A stretch of 64,000 nt of DNA from Propionicicella superfundia DSM 22317. GTDB lineage: Bacteria > Actinomycetota > Actinomycetes > Propionibacteriales > Propionibacteriaceae. Of this stretch, positions 24,094-33,240 are shown piece by piece. The DNA is taken from the NCBI RefSeq assembly GCF_000423465.1, contig NZ_KE384020.1:17409-81408 (forward strand), in the 5' to 3' direction. The position numbers and the translations under genes are program-made. Below the pieces are notes generated by a model. It had not been told where the DNA came from, ran no database searches, and saw only the letters and a program-made list of their open reading frames with translations. The first letter of the stretch is position 1; each line of letters begins with the position of its first letter.

Positions 24094-25586
24094 CCGTCAC
24101 CGACCCCGCAGCCCGGCGCCTCACGCCGGCACCGCCCAGCGGCACCCTCATCGGAATGCCGGCGTTCCCCGCCAATGCGAGGGCGCAACTCGACAACCCC
24201 CAGTTGCGCAGCAACCTGCGCAAGGCCACGGGGACGATCCGCGCCAAGCGCACCGCCCACGTCGCCGAGGTGGCCGAATGGGAGGATCTGCGTCTGGCCG
24301 CCGAAGCGATCAAGAACAGGACGCTGCGCCACCTCGACACGTACCTGATGCAGCTCGAGGAGTCCCTGCAGCGCGCGGGCGCGACCGTGCACTGGGCGCG
24401 GGACGCGGAGGAGGCCAACCGCATCGTCGTCGGCCTGGTGCGCGCCAAGGGCGCCGACGAGGTCGTCAAGGTCAAGTCGATGGCGACCCAGGAGATCGAG
24501 CTCAACGAGGCGCTGGAGGAGGCCGGGATCGCCGCCTGGGAGACCGACCTCGCCGAGCTCATCGTGCAGTTGGGGCACGACCGGCCGAGCCACATCCTCG
24601 TGCCCGCCATCCACCGCAACCGGTCGGAGGTGAAGGAGATCTTCGAGCGGGAGATGCATCAGTACGGCACACCCGCCCCCGACACCCTCACCGACGAACC
24701 GGCCGATCTCGCCGGTGCCGCGCGGCGGCATCTGCGCGAGAAGTTCCTGCGGGCGAAGGTCGCGGTCTCGGGAGCCAACTTCGCCATCGCCGAGACCGGC
24801 ACCCTGGTCGTCGTCGAGTCCGAGGGCAACGGCCGCATGTGCCTCACGCTGCCCGAGACGCTGATCTCCGTCGTGGGCATCGAGAAGACGCTGCCGACGT
24901 TCGCCGATCTCGAGGTGTTCCTGCGCCTGCTGCCCCGGTCGTCCACCGGCGAGAGGATGAACCCGTACACGTCGATGTGGACCGGAGTCACCCCCGGCGA
25001 CGGTCCGCAGGACGTCCACGTCGTCCTCGTGGACAACGGGCGGACCAAGGTGCTCGCCGATCCCGAGGGGCGCCCGGCGCTGCGATGCATCCGGTGCTCG
25101 GCGTGCCTCAACATCTGCCCCGTGTACGAGCGGGTCGGCGGACACGCGTACGGCTCGGTCTATCCGGGCCCGATCGGGGCCGTTCTCACCCCGCAACTGC
25201 GCGGCATCGGGTCGGACATCGACAAGTCCCTGCCCTACGCGTCGACTCTGTGCGGCGCGTGCTTCGAGGTGTGTCCCGTGCGGATCCCGATCCCCGACAT
25301 GCTGGTGCACCTGCGCCACAAGGTGGCCGACAAGAAGCGTCGTGGGCGCCCCCGGCTGGAGCCCACCGTGATGGCGGCCGGGAGCTGGGCGTTCTCCGAC
25401 CACACCCACCTGGAGAAGGTGGAGGGTCTGGCTCGGATCGCGGCCACGGTGATGGGGCGCACCACGCACCTCGGCCCGCTGCCCTGGCCGGCCGCGCCGT
25501 GGACGAACGCGCGCGACCTGCCGATGCCACCCCGGGAGTCCTTCCGGGCGTGGTGGAAGAAGAACCGGAGCGAGGAGGAGCAGTGA
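24090..25586 (+). CDS. lutB: L-lactate oxidation iron-sulfur protein LutB
   Basis: A 498-residue protein: an LUD domain over roughly residues 80-300 (IAETGTLVVVESEGNGRM is the signature), then a ferredoxin-like region with Cys333, 336, 339 and 343 in CIRCSACLNICPVY and a second set Cys388, 391, 395 in CGACFEVCPV, for two [4Fe-4S] clusters. A C-terminal tail of about 90 residues follows. It carries electrons from lactate in the LutABC complex. The ATG at 24090 follows GGAAGGAGG. Confidence 0.93.
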   Translation: MTVTDPAARRLTPAPPSGTLIGMPAFPANARAQLDNPQLRSNLRKATGTIRAKRTAHVAEVAEWEDLRLAAEAIKNRTLRHLDTYLMQLEESLQRAGATVHWARDAEEANRIVVGLVRAKGADEVVKVKSMATQEIELNEALEEAGIAAWETDLAELIVQLGHDRPSHILVPAIHRNRSEVKEIFEREMHQYGTPAPDTLTDEPADLAGAARRHLREKFLRAKVAVSGANFAIAETGTLVVVESEGNGRMCLTLPETLISVVGIEKTLPTFADLEVFLRLLPRSSTGERMNPYTSMWTGVTPGDGPQDVHVVLVDNGRTKVLADPEGRPALRCIRCSACLNICPVYERVGGHAYGSVYPGPIGAVLTPQLRGIGSDIDKSLPYASTLCGACFEVCPVRIPIPDMLVHLRHKVADKKRRGRPRLEPTVMAAGSWAFSDHTHLEKVEGLARIAATVMGRTTHLGPLPWPAAPWTNARDLPMPPRESFRAWWKKNRSEEEQ

Positions 25587-26230
25587 GCGCGCGAGCTGAG
25601 GTGCTGGGCCGGATCGGTCGCGCCCTGGCCGATGTGACGACGGTCGATCCGGTCGCGGACGTGCCGGTCGGCTGGCAGTACGGTCGGCCGACGCCGATGC
25701 CGGACGTCCTGACGCAGTTCGCCGAGCGCACCGCCGATTACAAGGCGACGGTGCGGCGCGTGCCCGCCGCGGACGTCCCGGCGACGATCGCCGAGCTGCT
25801 GACGGGCGCGGGAGTGTCGTCCGTCGTGGTCCCGTCGGGGCTCGAGGCGGCGTGGCGCGCCGCCGTCGAGGGGGCCGGTGTGGTGGTTCACGGGGACGAA
25901 CCGCCCCTGTCCCACGAGGAGCTCAACCGCATCGACGGGGTCGTGACGGCCGCAGCCGTGGGCGTGGCCGAGACGGGCACGATCGTCCTCGACCACGGGC
26001 CGGATCAGGGTCGGCGGGCGCTCACTCTCGTCCCCGACACCCACCTCGTCGTCGTCACCGCGTCGCAGGTGGTGTCCGACGTCCCCGAGGCCGTCGTGCG
26101 GCTGGGCGTCGCGGGCGGGTCCAATCCCCTCACCTGGATCAGCGGCCCCTCCGCCACCAGCGACATCGAGCTGAGCCGGGTCGAGGGCGTGCACGGACCG
26201 CGGACGCTGCTGGTGGTCCTGGCCGAGTAG
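25583..26230 (+). CDS. lutC: L-lactate oxidation protein LutC (LUD domain)
   Basis: A 215-residue LUD-domain protein. GVAETGTIVLDHGPDQGRRALTLVPDTHLVVV is the LutC core, followed by WISGPSATSDIE. It completes the lactate-oxidising complex with LutA and LutB. The GTG start overlaps the lutB stop (GTGA), and a strong stem-loop follows the gene, closing the operon. Length is as expected. Confidence 0.92.
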   Translation: MSARAEVLGRIGRALADVTTVDPVADVPVGWQYGRPTPMPDVLTQFAERTADYKATVRRVPAADVPATIAELLTGAGVSSVVVPSGLEAAWRAAVEGAGVVVHGDEPPLSHEELNRIDGVVTAAAVGVAETGTIVLDHGPDQGRRALTLVPDTHLVVVTASQVVSDVPEAVVRLGVAGGSNPLTWISGPSATSDIELSRVEGVHGPRTLLVVLAE

Positions 26231-26264
26231 CGGCGCAGCCAGGCCCGGCCGCGTGCCGGGCGGG

Positions 26265-26302
26265 CCGGGGAGCGGCCGGTCACCGGACGGGTCGCTCCCC
26301 GG
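26265..26302. terminator. Stem-loop after lutABC
   Basis: CCGGGGAGCG at 26265-26274 pairs perfectly with CGCTCCCCGG at 26293-26302; the loop contains a nested CCGGT/ACCGG stem. A second smaller GCCCGG hairpin precedes it at about 26243-26261. There is no U-run, as is common for stem-loops at transcript ends in high-GC actinobacteria. Confidence 0.65.
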
Positions 26303-26342
26303 ACGCCACGCCGGGCAGGCCGGCGTGGGCTAGTTTGAGATC

Positions 26343-27446
26343 ATGTCCTCGCTCTTCGACCCCATCACCGTGCGCGGCCTCACGATCCCGAACCGGATCT
26401 TCCTCTCGCCGATGTGCCAGTACATGTGCGAGCGCCGCGACGGCGTCCCGACCGACTGGCATCTCGTCCACTACGGCGCCCGCGCCGCGGGCGGCTTCGG
26501 TCTGGTCGTCGCCGAGGCGACCGCCGTCCTCCCCGAGGGCCGCATCTCACCCGAGGACTGCGGCCTGTGGGACGACGCCCAGCGCGACGCCTGGGCGCGG
26601 GTCGTCGACTTCGGCCATGCGCAGGGAGCCAGGATGGGCGTCCAACTGGCCCACGCGGGTCGCAAGGCGTCGGTCTTCCGCGGCCATCCCGGTGCCCACA
26701 GCGGGTCCGTTCCCGCCGCCGACGGCGGCTGGCAGACCGTCGCGCCGTCGGCGGTGGCGTTCCCCGGGCTCGCCACGCCCGCCGAGCTCGGCATCGACGG
26801 GATCACCGGCGTCGTGGACGCGTTCGCCGCGGCCGCCGCACGGGCCGATGCGGCCGGGTTCGACGTCATCGAGATCCACGCCGCCCACGGGTACCTGCTG
26901 TTCGAGTTCCTGTCGCCGCTCAGCAACCAGCGCACCGACCTGTACGGGGGCGACTTCGCCGGACGGACCCGGCTGCTGATCGAGACCGTCGACAGGGTGC
27001 GCGCGGTCTGGCCCGCGACGAAACCGCTCTTCGTCCGCCTTTCGGCGACCGAGTGGGTCGACGGCGGCTGGACGGTCGAGGAGTCCGCGCGACTGGGCGC
27101 GCTGCTGGCGGCCCACGGGGTCGATCTCGTGGACGTGTCCAGTGGCGGCAACGTGCTCGCGAAGATCCCGTTGGGCCCCGGGTACCAGGTGCCGTTGGCG
27201 CGGGCCGTCCGGGAGGCGGGGGTGCCCACCGCCGCCGTCGGGCTCATCACCGAACCCGCGCAGGCGCAGGCCGTCCTCGACGAGGGATCGGCCGACGCGA
27301 TCATGCTCGGGCGCGTGGCGTTGCGGGAGCCGGCCTGGCCGGCGCGCGCGGCCGCCGAGCTCGGCAACCCCGACCTCGCGCGGTACCCCGCCGCCTACTG
27401 GCGGGGACGGTGGCCGGATGTCGTGGTCCAGCCCGAGCGCGGCTGA
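26343..27446 (+). CDS. Old Yellow Enzyme, NADPH dehydrogenase NamA/YqjM type
   Basis: A 367-residue FMN-dependent ene-reductase of the OYE family. FLSPMCQYMCE near residue 21 holds the Cys of the YqjM subgroup; QLAHAGRKAS and IEIHAAHGYLLFEFLSP give the substrate His residues, and IMLGRVALREP the late phosphate-binding part. It reduces activated C=C bonds with NADPH. It is monogenic, preceded by a terminator and followed by the CtlX-like gene 75 bases on. Native substrate unknown. Confidence 0.9.
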   Translation: MSSLFDPITVRGLTIPNRIFLSPMCQYMCERRDGVPTDWHLVHYGARAAGGFGLVVAEATAVLPEGRISPEDCGLWDDAQRDAWARVVDFGHAQGARMGVQLAHAGRKASVFRGHPGAHSGSVPAADGGWQTVAPSAVAFPGLATPAELGIDGITGVVDAFAAAAARADAAGFDVIEIHAAHGYLLFEFLSPLSNQRTDLYGGDFAGRTRLLIETVDRVRAVWPATKPLFVRLSATEWVDGGWTVEESARLGALLAAHGVDLVDVSSGGNVLAKIPLGPGYQVPLARAVREAGVPTAAVGLITEPAQAQAVLDEGSADAIMLGRVALREPAWPARAAAELGNPDLARYPAAYWRGRWPDVVVQPERG

Positions 27447-27521
27447 CGACCGTCGGCCGCGTTCGCCGAGACGCGATCGCGCCGATTCGCGGCCGGCCGC
27501 GCGGCGCGCCACACTGGCGAC

Positions 27522-28478
27522 GTGACCGACGCAGAACGCATGCACGCGCGGTCGGGGCTGCGATCGGTGCAGGCCCCGTCCGCGGTCGTCATGATCCGAC
27601 CTCACCATTTCGCCTGCAACCCGCAGACCGCCGAGGACAACCCGTACCAGCGTGAGGACGCCACCGCGGAGCCCGCGGAGCTGGCCGGCCGGGCGCGTGC
27701 CGAGTTCGACGAGGCCGTCGCGCGGCTCACCGCCGCGGGGGTCACGGTCCACGTGTTCGAGGATCACGGCACCGACACGCCCTCCTCGGTGTTTCCGAAC
27801 AACTGGTTCAGCACCCATCACGGCGGTCGCATCGCGATCTTCCCGATGTACGCCCCGAGCCGTCGTCGCGAGCGGCGCGTCGACGTCGTCGAACTGCTCA
27901 AGGCGCGCTACCGGGTGCAGGAGGTCATCGACTACTCGGGCCTCGAGCACGACCACCTCTACCTGGAGGGCACCGGGGCGATGGTGTTCGACCACGTCGA
28001 GCGCGTCGCGTACGTGGGCAACTCGCATCGCGCCGATCCGGTGATCCTGGAGCGCTTCTGCACGGCGTTCGGCTACGAGCCGATGGTGTTCGCCTCCGAG
28101 GACGAGCTCGGGCGCCCCGTGTACCACACCAACGTCATCATGACGATCGGCACCGAGTTCGCCATCGTCTGCCTGGCCGCGATCGCCGATCCCGCCCGGC
28201 GGAGCGAGATCCGCTCGCGGCTGGCCGACAGCGGGCGCGCGATCATCGACATCACCCACGAGCAGGTCCGCGACTTCGCCGGGAACGCGCTGGAGCTGTC
28301 CGGGGCGGACGGCCGGGTGCTGGCGATGTCCTCGCGTGCCGTCGCCACGCTTCGCGCCGATCAGCGGGCCGTGCTGGAGGAGTCCGTCGCGCTGCTTCCG
28401 ATCACCGTCCCGACGATCGAACTCGACGGCGGCTCGGTGCGGTGCATGATGGCCGGCGTCCACCTGGCACCACGCTGA
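27522..28478 (+). CDS. Arginine-deiminase-like hydrolase, CtlX type
   Basis: A 318-residue guanidino/ureido-modifying enzyme of the pentein fold, resembling the citrulline utilisation hydrolase CtlX. Motifs include QAPSAVVMIRPHHFACNPQT, VFPNNWFSTH, LEGTGAMVFD, and the C-terminal SVRCMMAG whose Cys (near residue 310) should be the nucleophile. The start is not certain: the GTG at 27522 and the ATG at 27540 both lack a good ribosome site, and the conserved part begins after the latter. Possible role is citrulline or arginine use; no ADI pathway neighbours are seen. Confidence 0.8.
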   Translation: MTDAERMHARSGLRSVQAPSAVVMIRPHHFACNPQTAEDNPYQREDATAEPAELAGRARAEFDEAVARLTAAGVTVHVFEDHGTDTPSSVFPNNWFSTHHGGRIAIFPMYAPSRRRERRVDVVELLKARYRVQEVIDYSGLEHDHLYLEGTGAMVFDHVERVAYVGNSHRADPVILERFCTAFGYEPMVFASEDELGRPVYHTNVIMTIGTEFAIVCLAAIADPARRSEIRSRLADSGRAIIDITHEQVRDFAGNALELSGADGRVLAMSSRAVATLRADQRAVLEESVALLPITVPTIELDGGSVRCMMAGVHLAPR

Positions 28479-28501
28479 TCAGAGAGCCGCCACCATCAGA
28501 G

Positions 28502-28531
28502 TTGGTTCAACCAAGCCAGGGGCGCTAGGCT
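28502..28531 (+). promoter_or_regulatory. Palindromic operator over the promoter of the second OYE gene
   Basis: TTGGTT-C-AACCAA at 28502-28514 is a perfect dyad with 6-base arms. Its left half also reads as a -35 (TTGGTT) with TAGGCT at 28526-28531 as -10 after 18 bases. The HxlR gene downstream is the obvious candidate to bind it, giving redox or electrophile control. Confidence 0.55.
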
Positions 28532-28588
28532 CGGCCGTGACCAGCCGGACGGCCGCGACCGCGCGGCCCGGAGTCGAGGCGGTGTTCG

Positions 28589-29746
28589 ATGGAGCAGGAG
28601 CGCACGACGTCACGGGGGAGCCACACAGGTGCCGACCCGTCGTCACTTCTCGACGGGGCGGATCCCGCCCCGCTCTACACGCCGTTCTCCCTGTCGGGAG
28701 TGGAGTTGTCCAACCGGTTCGTGATGGCTCCGATGACGCGGTACTTCTCACCGGGCGGGGTGCCCGGCGATGACGTGGCGGCGTATTACGCGCGCCGCGC
28801 GGCCCACCTCGGGCTGATCGTGACGGAGGGCGTCTACATCGATCATCCGTCGGCCGGCACGAGTGACCGGGTGCCGCGGATGCACGGAGAGGACGCCCTG
28901 GAGGGGTGGCGGCGGACGGTGGCCGCCGTTCACGGTCAGGGCGGGCGGATCTTCCCGCAACTGTGGCATGTCGGGGCACGACGCAGCGCAGGGGCACCCC
29001 CGCACCCCGACGCGCCCGTGACCAGCCCGTCCGGAATCGCACCGGACGGGTCGACGGTGGGGGAGCCGGCCACCACAGCGGATCTCGACGCGATCGTCGC
29101 ATCCTTCGCGCGGGCCGCCGGGGATGCTCGGCGAGTGGGCTTCGACGGCGTCGAGATCCACGGCGCCCACGGGTACCTGCTCGACCAGTTCCTCTGGTCG
29201 GTCACGAACCGCCGCTCCGACGTCTACGGCGGGAGCCTCAGGGCCCGCGCGCGCCTGGCCGCCGAGGTCGTCGCGGCCGTCCGCGACGCGGTGGGTCCGG
29301 GCTTCCCCGTCGTCTTCCGCTTCTCGCAATGGAAGAGCAGCGATTTCGGAGCGCGCCTCGCCGACACGCCCGCCGAGCTGGGGGCCCTCCTGGGAGTGCT
29401 CGTCGAGGCGGGTGCCAGCGGGTTCCACGTCTCCACCCGGCGCTACTGGCTCCCCGGCTTCGAGGGGGATCGGCGCACTCTGGCGGGCTGGACGAAGAAG
29501 CTCACCGGACTGCCCACCATCGCTCTCGGATCGGTCGGCGTCGCCGCCCCGTACCGCGAGGACGGCACGGTGGCATCGTCGCTCAGCATCGCGCCGTTGC
29601 TGGAGCTGTTCGACCGCGGCGAGTTCGACCTGGTCGCGCTCGGGCGGGCCGTCCTGTCCGAGCCGGAATGGCCGGCGAAGCTGCGTGAGCGGCGCCTCCG
29701 GGAGATCCGTCCGTACGAGAAGAGCCACGAGACCGAGCTGTCATGA
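28589..29746 (+). CDS. NADH:flavin oxidoreductase, Old Yellow Enzyme family
   Basis: A 385-residue FMN oxidoreductase with an N-terminal extension of about 25 residues before LYTPFSLSGVELSNRFVMAPMTR. VEIHGAHGYLLDQFLW provides the active-site His pair and QLWHVGARR the next His-containing strand. This subgroup differs from the NamA-like one at 26343 by lacking its Cys at the flavin. It is followed within 24 bases by an HxlR regulator, a pairing typical of electrophile-responsive OYE genes. Catalysed reaction: reduction of enones or quinones; the real substrate is unknown. Confidence 0.88.
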   Translation: MEQERTTSRGSHTGADPSSLLDGADPAPLYTPFSLSGVELSNRFVMAPMTRYFSPGGVPGDDVAAYYARRAAHLGLIVTEGVYIDHPSAGTSDRVPRMHGEDALEGWRRTVAAVHGQGGRIFPQLWHVGARRSAGAPPHPDAPVTSPSGIAPDGSTVGEPATTADLDAIVASFARAAGDARRVGFDGVEIHGAHGYLLDQFLWSVTNRRSDVYGGSLRARARLAAEVVAAVRDAVGPGFPVVFRFSQWKSSDFGARLADTPAELGALLGVLVEAGASGFHVSTRRYWLPGFEGDRRTLAGWTKKLTGLPTIALGSVGVAAPYREDGTVASSLSIAPLLELFDRGEFDLVALGRAVLSEPEWPAKLRERRLREIRPYEKSHETELS

Positions 29747-29769
29747 ACGAGCGGGACACGGACTAGATC

Positions 29770-30270
29770 ATGGCGGCCCGGTCACAGGCGCTCGCAGGCG
29801 CACTGGACGACGCGTGCGCGATCACGCGGAGCCTGGGCGTGCTCACCGATTCGTGGAGCTTCCTGCTGCTGCGGGAGGCGTTCCTCGGCCGACGCACCTT
29901 CGCCGAGTTCCATGAGCGGCTCGGCATCGCCACGGATGTGCTGAGCGCGCGTCTCGGCAGCCTCGTCGAGCACGGGGTGCTCGAGCGAACCCCGTATCGA
30001 GCGCCGGGACAGCGGACTCGCCATGCATACACGCTGACCCCGGCGGGCGAGGATCTGAAACCGGTGCTGATCGCGCTGCAGCAGTGGGCCGAGGAGCACG
30101 TCCCTTCTGCGAAGAGCCTGCACGTCCTTCCTCTCGCCCGCGGCTCGGGGCGGCGGGTGAGGGTGTCACTCGTCGACGAGGACGGCGTCTTCGTCGACCA
30201 GGCGGATGCGGAGTTCGTGCGGGTGGCCCCGCCTGATCATCGCGCCGATGCTCCGGGCGCGAGGAGCTGA
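29770..30270 (+). CDS. HxlR-family transcriptional regulator
   Basis: A 166-residue regulator with a winged-helix domain: Cys near residue 16 in DDACAITRSLGVLTDSW, then FLGRRTFAEFHERLGIATDVLSARLGSLVEHGVLER. HxlR/YodB-type proteins often use this N-terminal Cys to sense quinones or thiol stress. Residues after 110 form a short Arg/Val-rich tail longer than in minimal members. It likely controls the OYE gene immediately upstream through the palindrome at 28502. Its last 34 bases overlap the 3' end of fadD on the other strand. Confidence 0.88.
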   Translation: MAARSQALAGALDDACAITRSLGVLTDSWSFLLLREAFLGRRTFAEFHERLGIATDVLSARLGSLVEHGVLERTPYRAPGQRTRHAYTLTPAGEDLKPVLIALQQWAEEHVPSAKSLHVLPLARGSGRRVRVSLVDEDGVFVDQADAEFVRVAPPDHRADAPGARS

Positions 30271-31925
30271 TCGCGGACCTGCTTGCGCACGACCTTGCCG
30301 AGCATCGAGCGCGGCAGTTCCTCGACGGCCACGAACTCGCGCGGCACCTTGTACCCCGCGAGGCGTTCCCGGCAGTGGGCGCGCAGCACGTCGGTCCGGA
30401 GCTCGACGCCGGGGCGAAGCTGGACGGCCGCCACCACCTTCTCGCCGCCGGTGGGCATGGGAACGCCGACCACGGCGCAGTCGGCCACGTCGGGATGGCC
30501 GCGCAGCACGCCCTCCACCTCGGACGGCGACACGTTGAACCCGCCGGTGATGATGAGTTCCTTCACGCGGTCGACGATCGTCGCGAACCCGTCCGCGTCC
30601 AGCGTCACGATGTCTCCCGTGCGCAGCCAGCCGCCCGGAAGCAGCGTCCGCTCGGTCTCCTCCGGGTTGTTCCAGTAGCCCTGGAACACCTGCGGACCCT
30701 TGATCAGCAGTTCCCCGCGTTCACCCTGGGGGACCTCCACGTCCGGGTCGTCGGGGTCGACGACCCGCATCAGGGTGCTGGGGAAGGGGATGCCGATGGT
30801 CCCTGTGCGACGGGACGGGTGGAACGGGTTGCCGAGGCACACCGGCGACGCCTCGGTCATGCCGTACCCCTCCACGAGGAGCCCGCCGGAGACGCTTTCC
30901 CACAACTCCACGACAGAAGCCGGCAGGTTCATGGCACCCGAGATGCAGTACTTGGCCGACCGCAGGCTGATCCCGCGCTCGGTCGCGCGCTGGGCGGTGC
31001 GTTCGTAGATCGGCGGCACCGCACAGAACACCGTGGGCGGGGAGGTCCGGGCGGCGTCCAGCACCAGATCCGCGTCGAAGGACGGGAAGATCACCAGGCG
31101 TGCCTGCTTGAGGATCCCGTAGGTGAGGAAGAGCGTCATGCCGAAGGCGTGGAACATGGGAAGGATCGCGTAGAAGGTCTCCTTGCGGTACTGCGCGCCG
31201 TGCATCCACGCCTCGCCCTGCCGGGCGTTGCTGAACAGGTTGCTGTGGGTCAGCATGGCGCCCTTCGGCATCCCCGTCGTGCCCGAGGTGTACTGGATCG
31301 CCGCCAGGTCGTGCACGCCGGGCCGCGGATGGGTCGCCACCAGGGGATCGGCGTCGAGCATCCGCTCCCAGGGCACCGTGCCGGAGACGGGGGCGGTCAG
31401 CCTGTTCCGTGTCGCCCGCAACCGGGGCAGCGGGAGCCGCAGGGCGAGGCGCTTGATCGCCGGGAACTCCCTCAGCAGGTTGACGGAGACGATCTTCTGA
31501 GGGGCCACGTCGCCGGGCATGTCCTGCAGCTTGGGGACCGCGACGTCCCAGCAGATCGCCACGCGCGCCGCGTGGTCCTCGAACATGTGGCGCAGTTCGC
31601 GCTCGGTGTACAACGGGTTGTGCTCCACCACGATCGCGCCCAGCCGCAGGACGGCGTAGAACGCCACCACGTGCTGGGGGCAGTTCGGCAGGACGAGCGC
31701 GACCCGGTCACCGGCCTGGACGCCCAGCCGGCGCAGCCCCTCCGCTGCCCGGGAGATCTGGTCGCCCAGTCGCGCGTAGGTCGTCGTGCGGCCGAAGAAC
31801 TCCATCGCGACGGCGGTCCCGGCCTCGGCCACGGACCTCTCGTACAAAGAGACCAGCGAGCCGGTCGGCAACTCGATCTCAGCCGGAACCCCCGGCTGGT
31901 AGTACTTCACCCACGGTGCGTCCAC
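30237..31925 (-). CDS. fadD: Long-chain fatty-acid-CoA ligase (AMP-forming)
   Basis: A 562-residue ANL-superfamily ligase activating fatty acids to acyl-CoA at the membrane. The P-loop motif is YTSGTTGMPKGAMLTH near 218; EGYGMTEASP, GWLRTGDIVTLD and LPRSMLGKVVRKQVRD (with the catalytic Lys) follow in the usual order. Hydrophobic substrate region is normal. Start is GTG 31925. It stands alone, divergent from the small YqeY-like gene and convergent with hxlR. Chain length preference cannot be read from the sequence. Confidence 0.93.
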   Translation of the reverse strand: MDAPWVKYYQPGVPAEIELPTGSLVSLYERSVAEAGTAVAMEFFGRTTTYARLGDQISRAAEGLRRLGVQAGDRVALVLPNCPQHVVAFYAVLRLGAIVVEHNPLYTERELRHMFEDHAARVAICWDVAVPKLQDMPGDVAPQKIVSVNLLREFPAIKRLALRLPLPRLRATRNRLTAPVSGTVPWERMLDADPLVATHPRPGVHDLAAIQYTSGTTGMPKGAMLTHSNLFSNARQGEAWMHGAQYRKETFYAILPMFHAFGMTLFLTYGILKQARLVIFPSFDADLVLDAARTSPPTVFCAVPPIYERTAQRATERGISLRSAKYCISGAMNLPASVVELWESVSGGLLVEGYGMTEASPVCLGNPFHPSRRTGTIGIPFPSTLMRVVDPDDPDVEVPQGERGELLIKGPQVFQGYWNNPEETERTLLPGGWLRTGDIVTLDADGFATIVDRVKELIITGGFNVSPSEVEGVLRGHPDVADCAVVGVPMPTGGEKVVAAVQLRPGVELRTDVLRAHCRERLAGYKVPREFVAVEELPRSMLGKVVRKQVRDQLLAPGASAR

Positions 31926-31993
31926 CGTTCAGACATTAGCCGCCGGATAACGGCCATGGGCGTGCCGCCGCGCGTTCGTGACAAGATGCCGCC

Positions 31994-32344
31994 ATGGCCG
32001 ATATCGCGATCCGGGATGCGCTGCGCGCCGCACTTCGAGCGGCGATGAGGTCCCGCGACACCGCGGCCGTCGCAGCCTGTCGGGGAGCGCTGTCGGCACT
32101 CGACAACGCGGGCGCCGTCCCGCTGGACGACCGGCACAGGGCTGGAGCGATCGAACTGTCGGCGGTCGGTCCGGGCGCCGCCGACGTCGCCCGGGCGGGC
32201 CTGTCCGAGGCGGAGTCGCGGGCCATCGTCCGGCGTGAGGCCGACGATGCGGACGAGGCGGCCGCCAGCCTGCCCGCCGATCACGCGACGGTCGCGGAAC
32301 TGCGGCGCCGCGCGCGCCTCCTGCGCGATCTGCTCGACGGGTGA
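31994..32344 (+). CDS. Short YqeY-like protein
   Basis: A 116-residue helical protein. RDALRAALRAAMRSRDTAAVAACRGALSAL resembles the N-terminal half of GatB/YqeY domain proteins, and the C-terminal DHATVAELRRRARLLRDLL is an amphipathic helix. It is shorter than full YqeY (about 150). Ribosome site is weak. It is convergent with yajQ, 7 bases apart, and divergent from fadD. Role unknown; a link to tRNA amidation is only suggested by the fold. Confidence 0.6.
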   Translation: MADIAIRDALRAALRAAMRSRDTAAVAACRGALSALDNAGAVPLDDRHRAGAIELSAVGPGAADVARAGLSEAESRAIVRREADDADEAAASLPADHATVAELRRRARLLRDLLDG

Positions 32345-32351
32345 GCGTCGC

Positions 32352-32843
32352 TCAGCGGTAGTTGGCGAACTGCACCGCGAAGTCGTAGTCCTGCGCCCGG
32401 ATGAGCGCCTGCACGGCCTGCAGATCGTCGCGCTTCTTGGAGAAGACCCGCAGTTCGTCACCCTGGATCTGGGTGCGAACGCCCTTGGGGCCCTCGTCAC
32501 GGATCAGTCTGCCGATCCGCTTCGCGTTCTCCTGGGTGATCCCCTCGGCGATGGAGACGGTGATCCGCCAGAGCTTGCCCGACAGTTTCGGAGGGCTCGC
32601 GTCCACCGTCAGGAGGTCGATCTTGCGGCGCACGAGCATCGTCTTGAACACGTCCAGGATCGCCTTCACCCGCTCCTCGCCGTTGGCGGACAGCTCGAAG
32701 GCGTCGCCGGAGGCCCGGATCTCGGCGTCGGTGCCTTTGAAGTCGAAGCGGGTGCGCACCTCTTTGGCCGCCATGTTCAGCGCATTCTGCACCTCTTGCG
32801 CATCGACCTTGCAGACGATGTCGAAGGAACTGTCGGCCGCCAT
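32352..32843 (-). CDS. yajQ: YajQ-family nucleotide-binding protein
   Basis: A 163-residue protein of the YajQ/UPF0234 family, which has two ferredoxin-like domains and has been shown to bind cyclic di-GMP in some proteobacteria. Signatures are [10 protein letters not shown] at the N-terminus, RFDFKG, and the C-terminal [26 protein letters not shown]. Length matches the family. It is the last of three minus-strand small genes, one base after the stop-adjacent monooxygenase gene, so likely co-transcribed. Confidence 0.94.
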   Translation of the reverse strand: MAADSSFDIVCKVDAQEVQNALNMAAKEVRTRFDFKGTDAEIRASGDAFELSANGEERVKAILDVFKTMLVRRKIDLLTVDASPPKLSGKLWRITVSIAEGITQENAKRIGRLIRDEGPKGVRTQIQGDELRVFSKKRDDLQAVQALIRAQDYDFAVQFANYR

Positions 32844-32844
32844 G

Positions 32845-33144
32845 TCACAGCTCCGCGTGGTGGATCGCCGTGTACTTCAGTCCGTATCGCGGCTCGGCCA
32901 TGATGTCGGCGACGGCGTCGCGCCACGCCAGGTAGTGCGGGGTCGTCTTGTGGACGTCGAGCGCCGCCTGGTCGTCGTAGATCTCGTGCAGCACGAACTT
33001 CGCGGGATCGTCGATCTGCGCGATGACGTTGAACGCCTTGCAGCCCGGCTCCTTGATGGACTCCAGCGCATTGGCCGTCGAAGCCTGCGCGAAGGTCTCG
33101 ATCCCGTCCTCGGTCACATGGACGAAGGCCAGCATGATCAGCAT
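32845..33144 (-). CDS. Antibiotic biosynthesis monooxygenase-fold (ABM) protein, copy 1
   Basis: A 99-residue dimeric alpha-beta barrel (ABM/LsrG-like) protein. Marks are [58 protein letters not shown]. Family members include quinol monooxygenases and the autoinducer-2 isomerase LsrG. The ATG at 33144 follows GAGGAAG. It is closely similar to the next gene upstream (same length, same motifs), so the two arose by tandem duplication. It lies 1 base from yajQ. Confidence 0.85.
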   Translation of the reverse strand: MLIMLAFVHVTEDGIETFAQASTANALESIKEPGCKAFNVIAQIDDPAKFVLHEIYDDQAALDVHKTTPHYLAWRDAVADIMAEPRYGLKYTAIHHAEL

Positions 33145-33240
33145 CGGGTCTCTTCCTCTCCTTGGTTCGCCCGGACCATGACATGGCCCGGACCCTGACA
33201 CATCATCGCGACGGGACCGCCGGACCCGGCGGTCGCGGTC

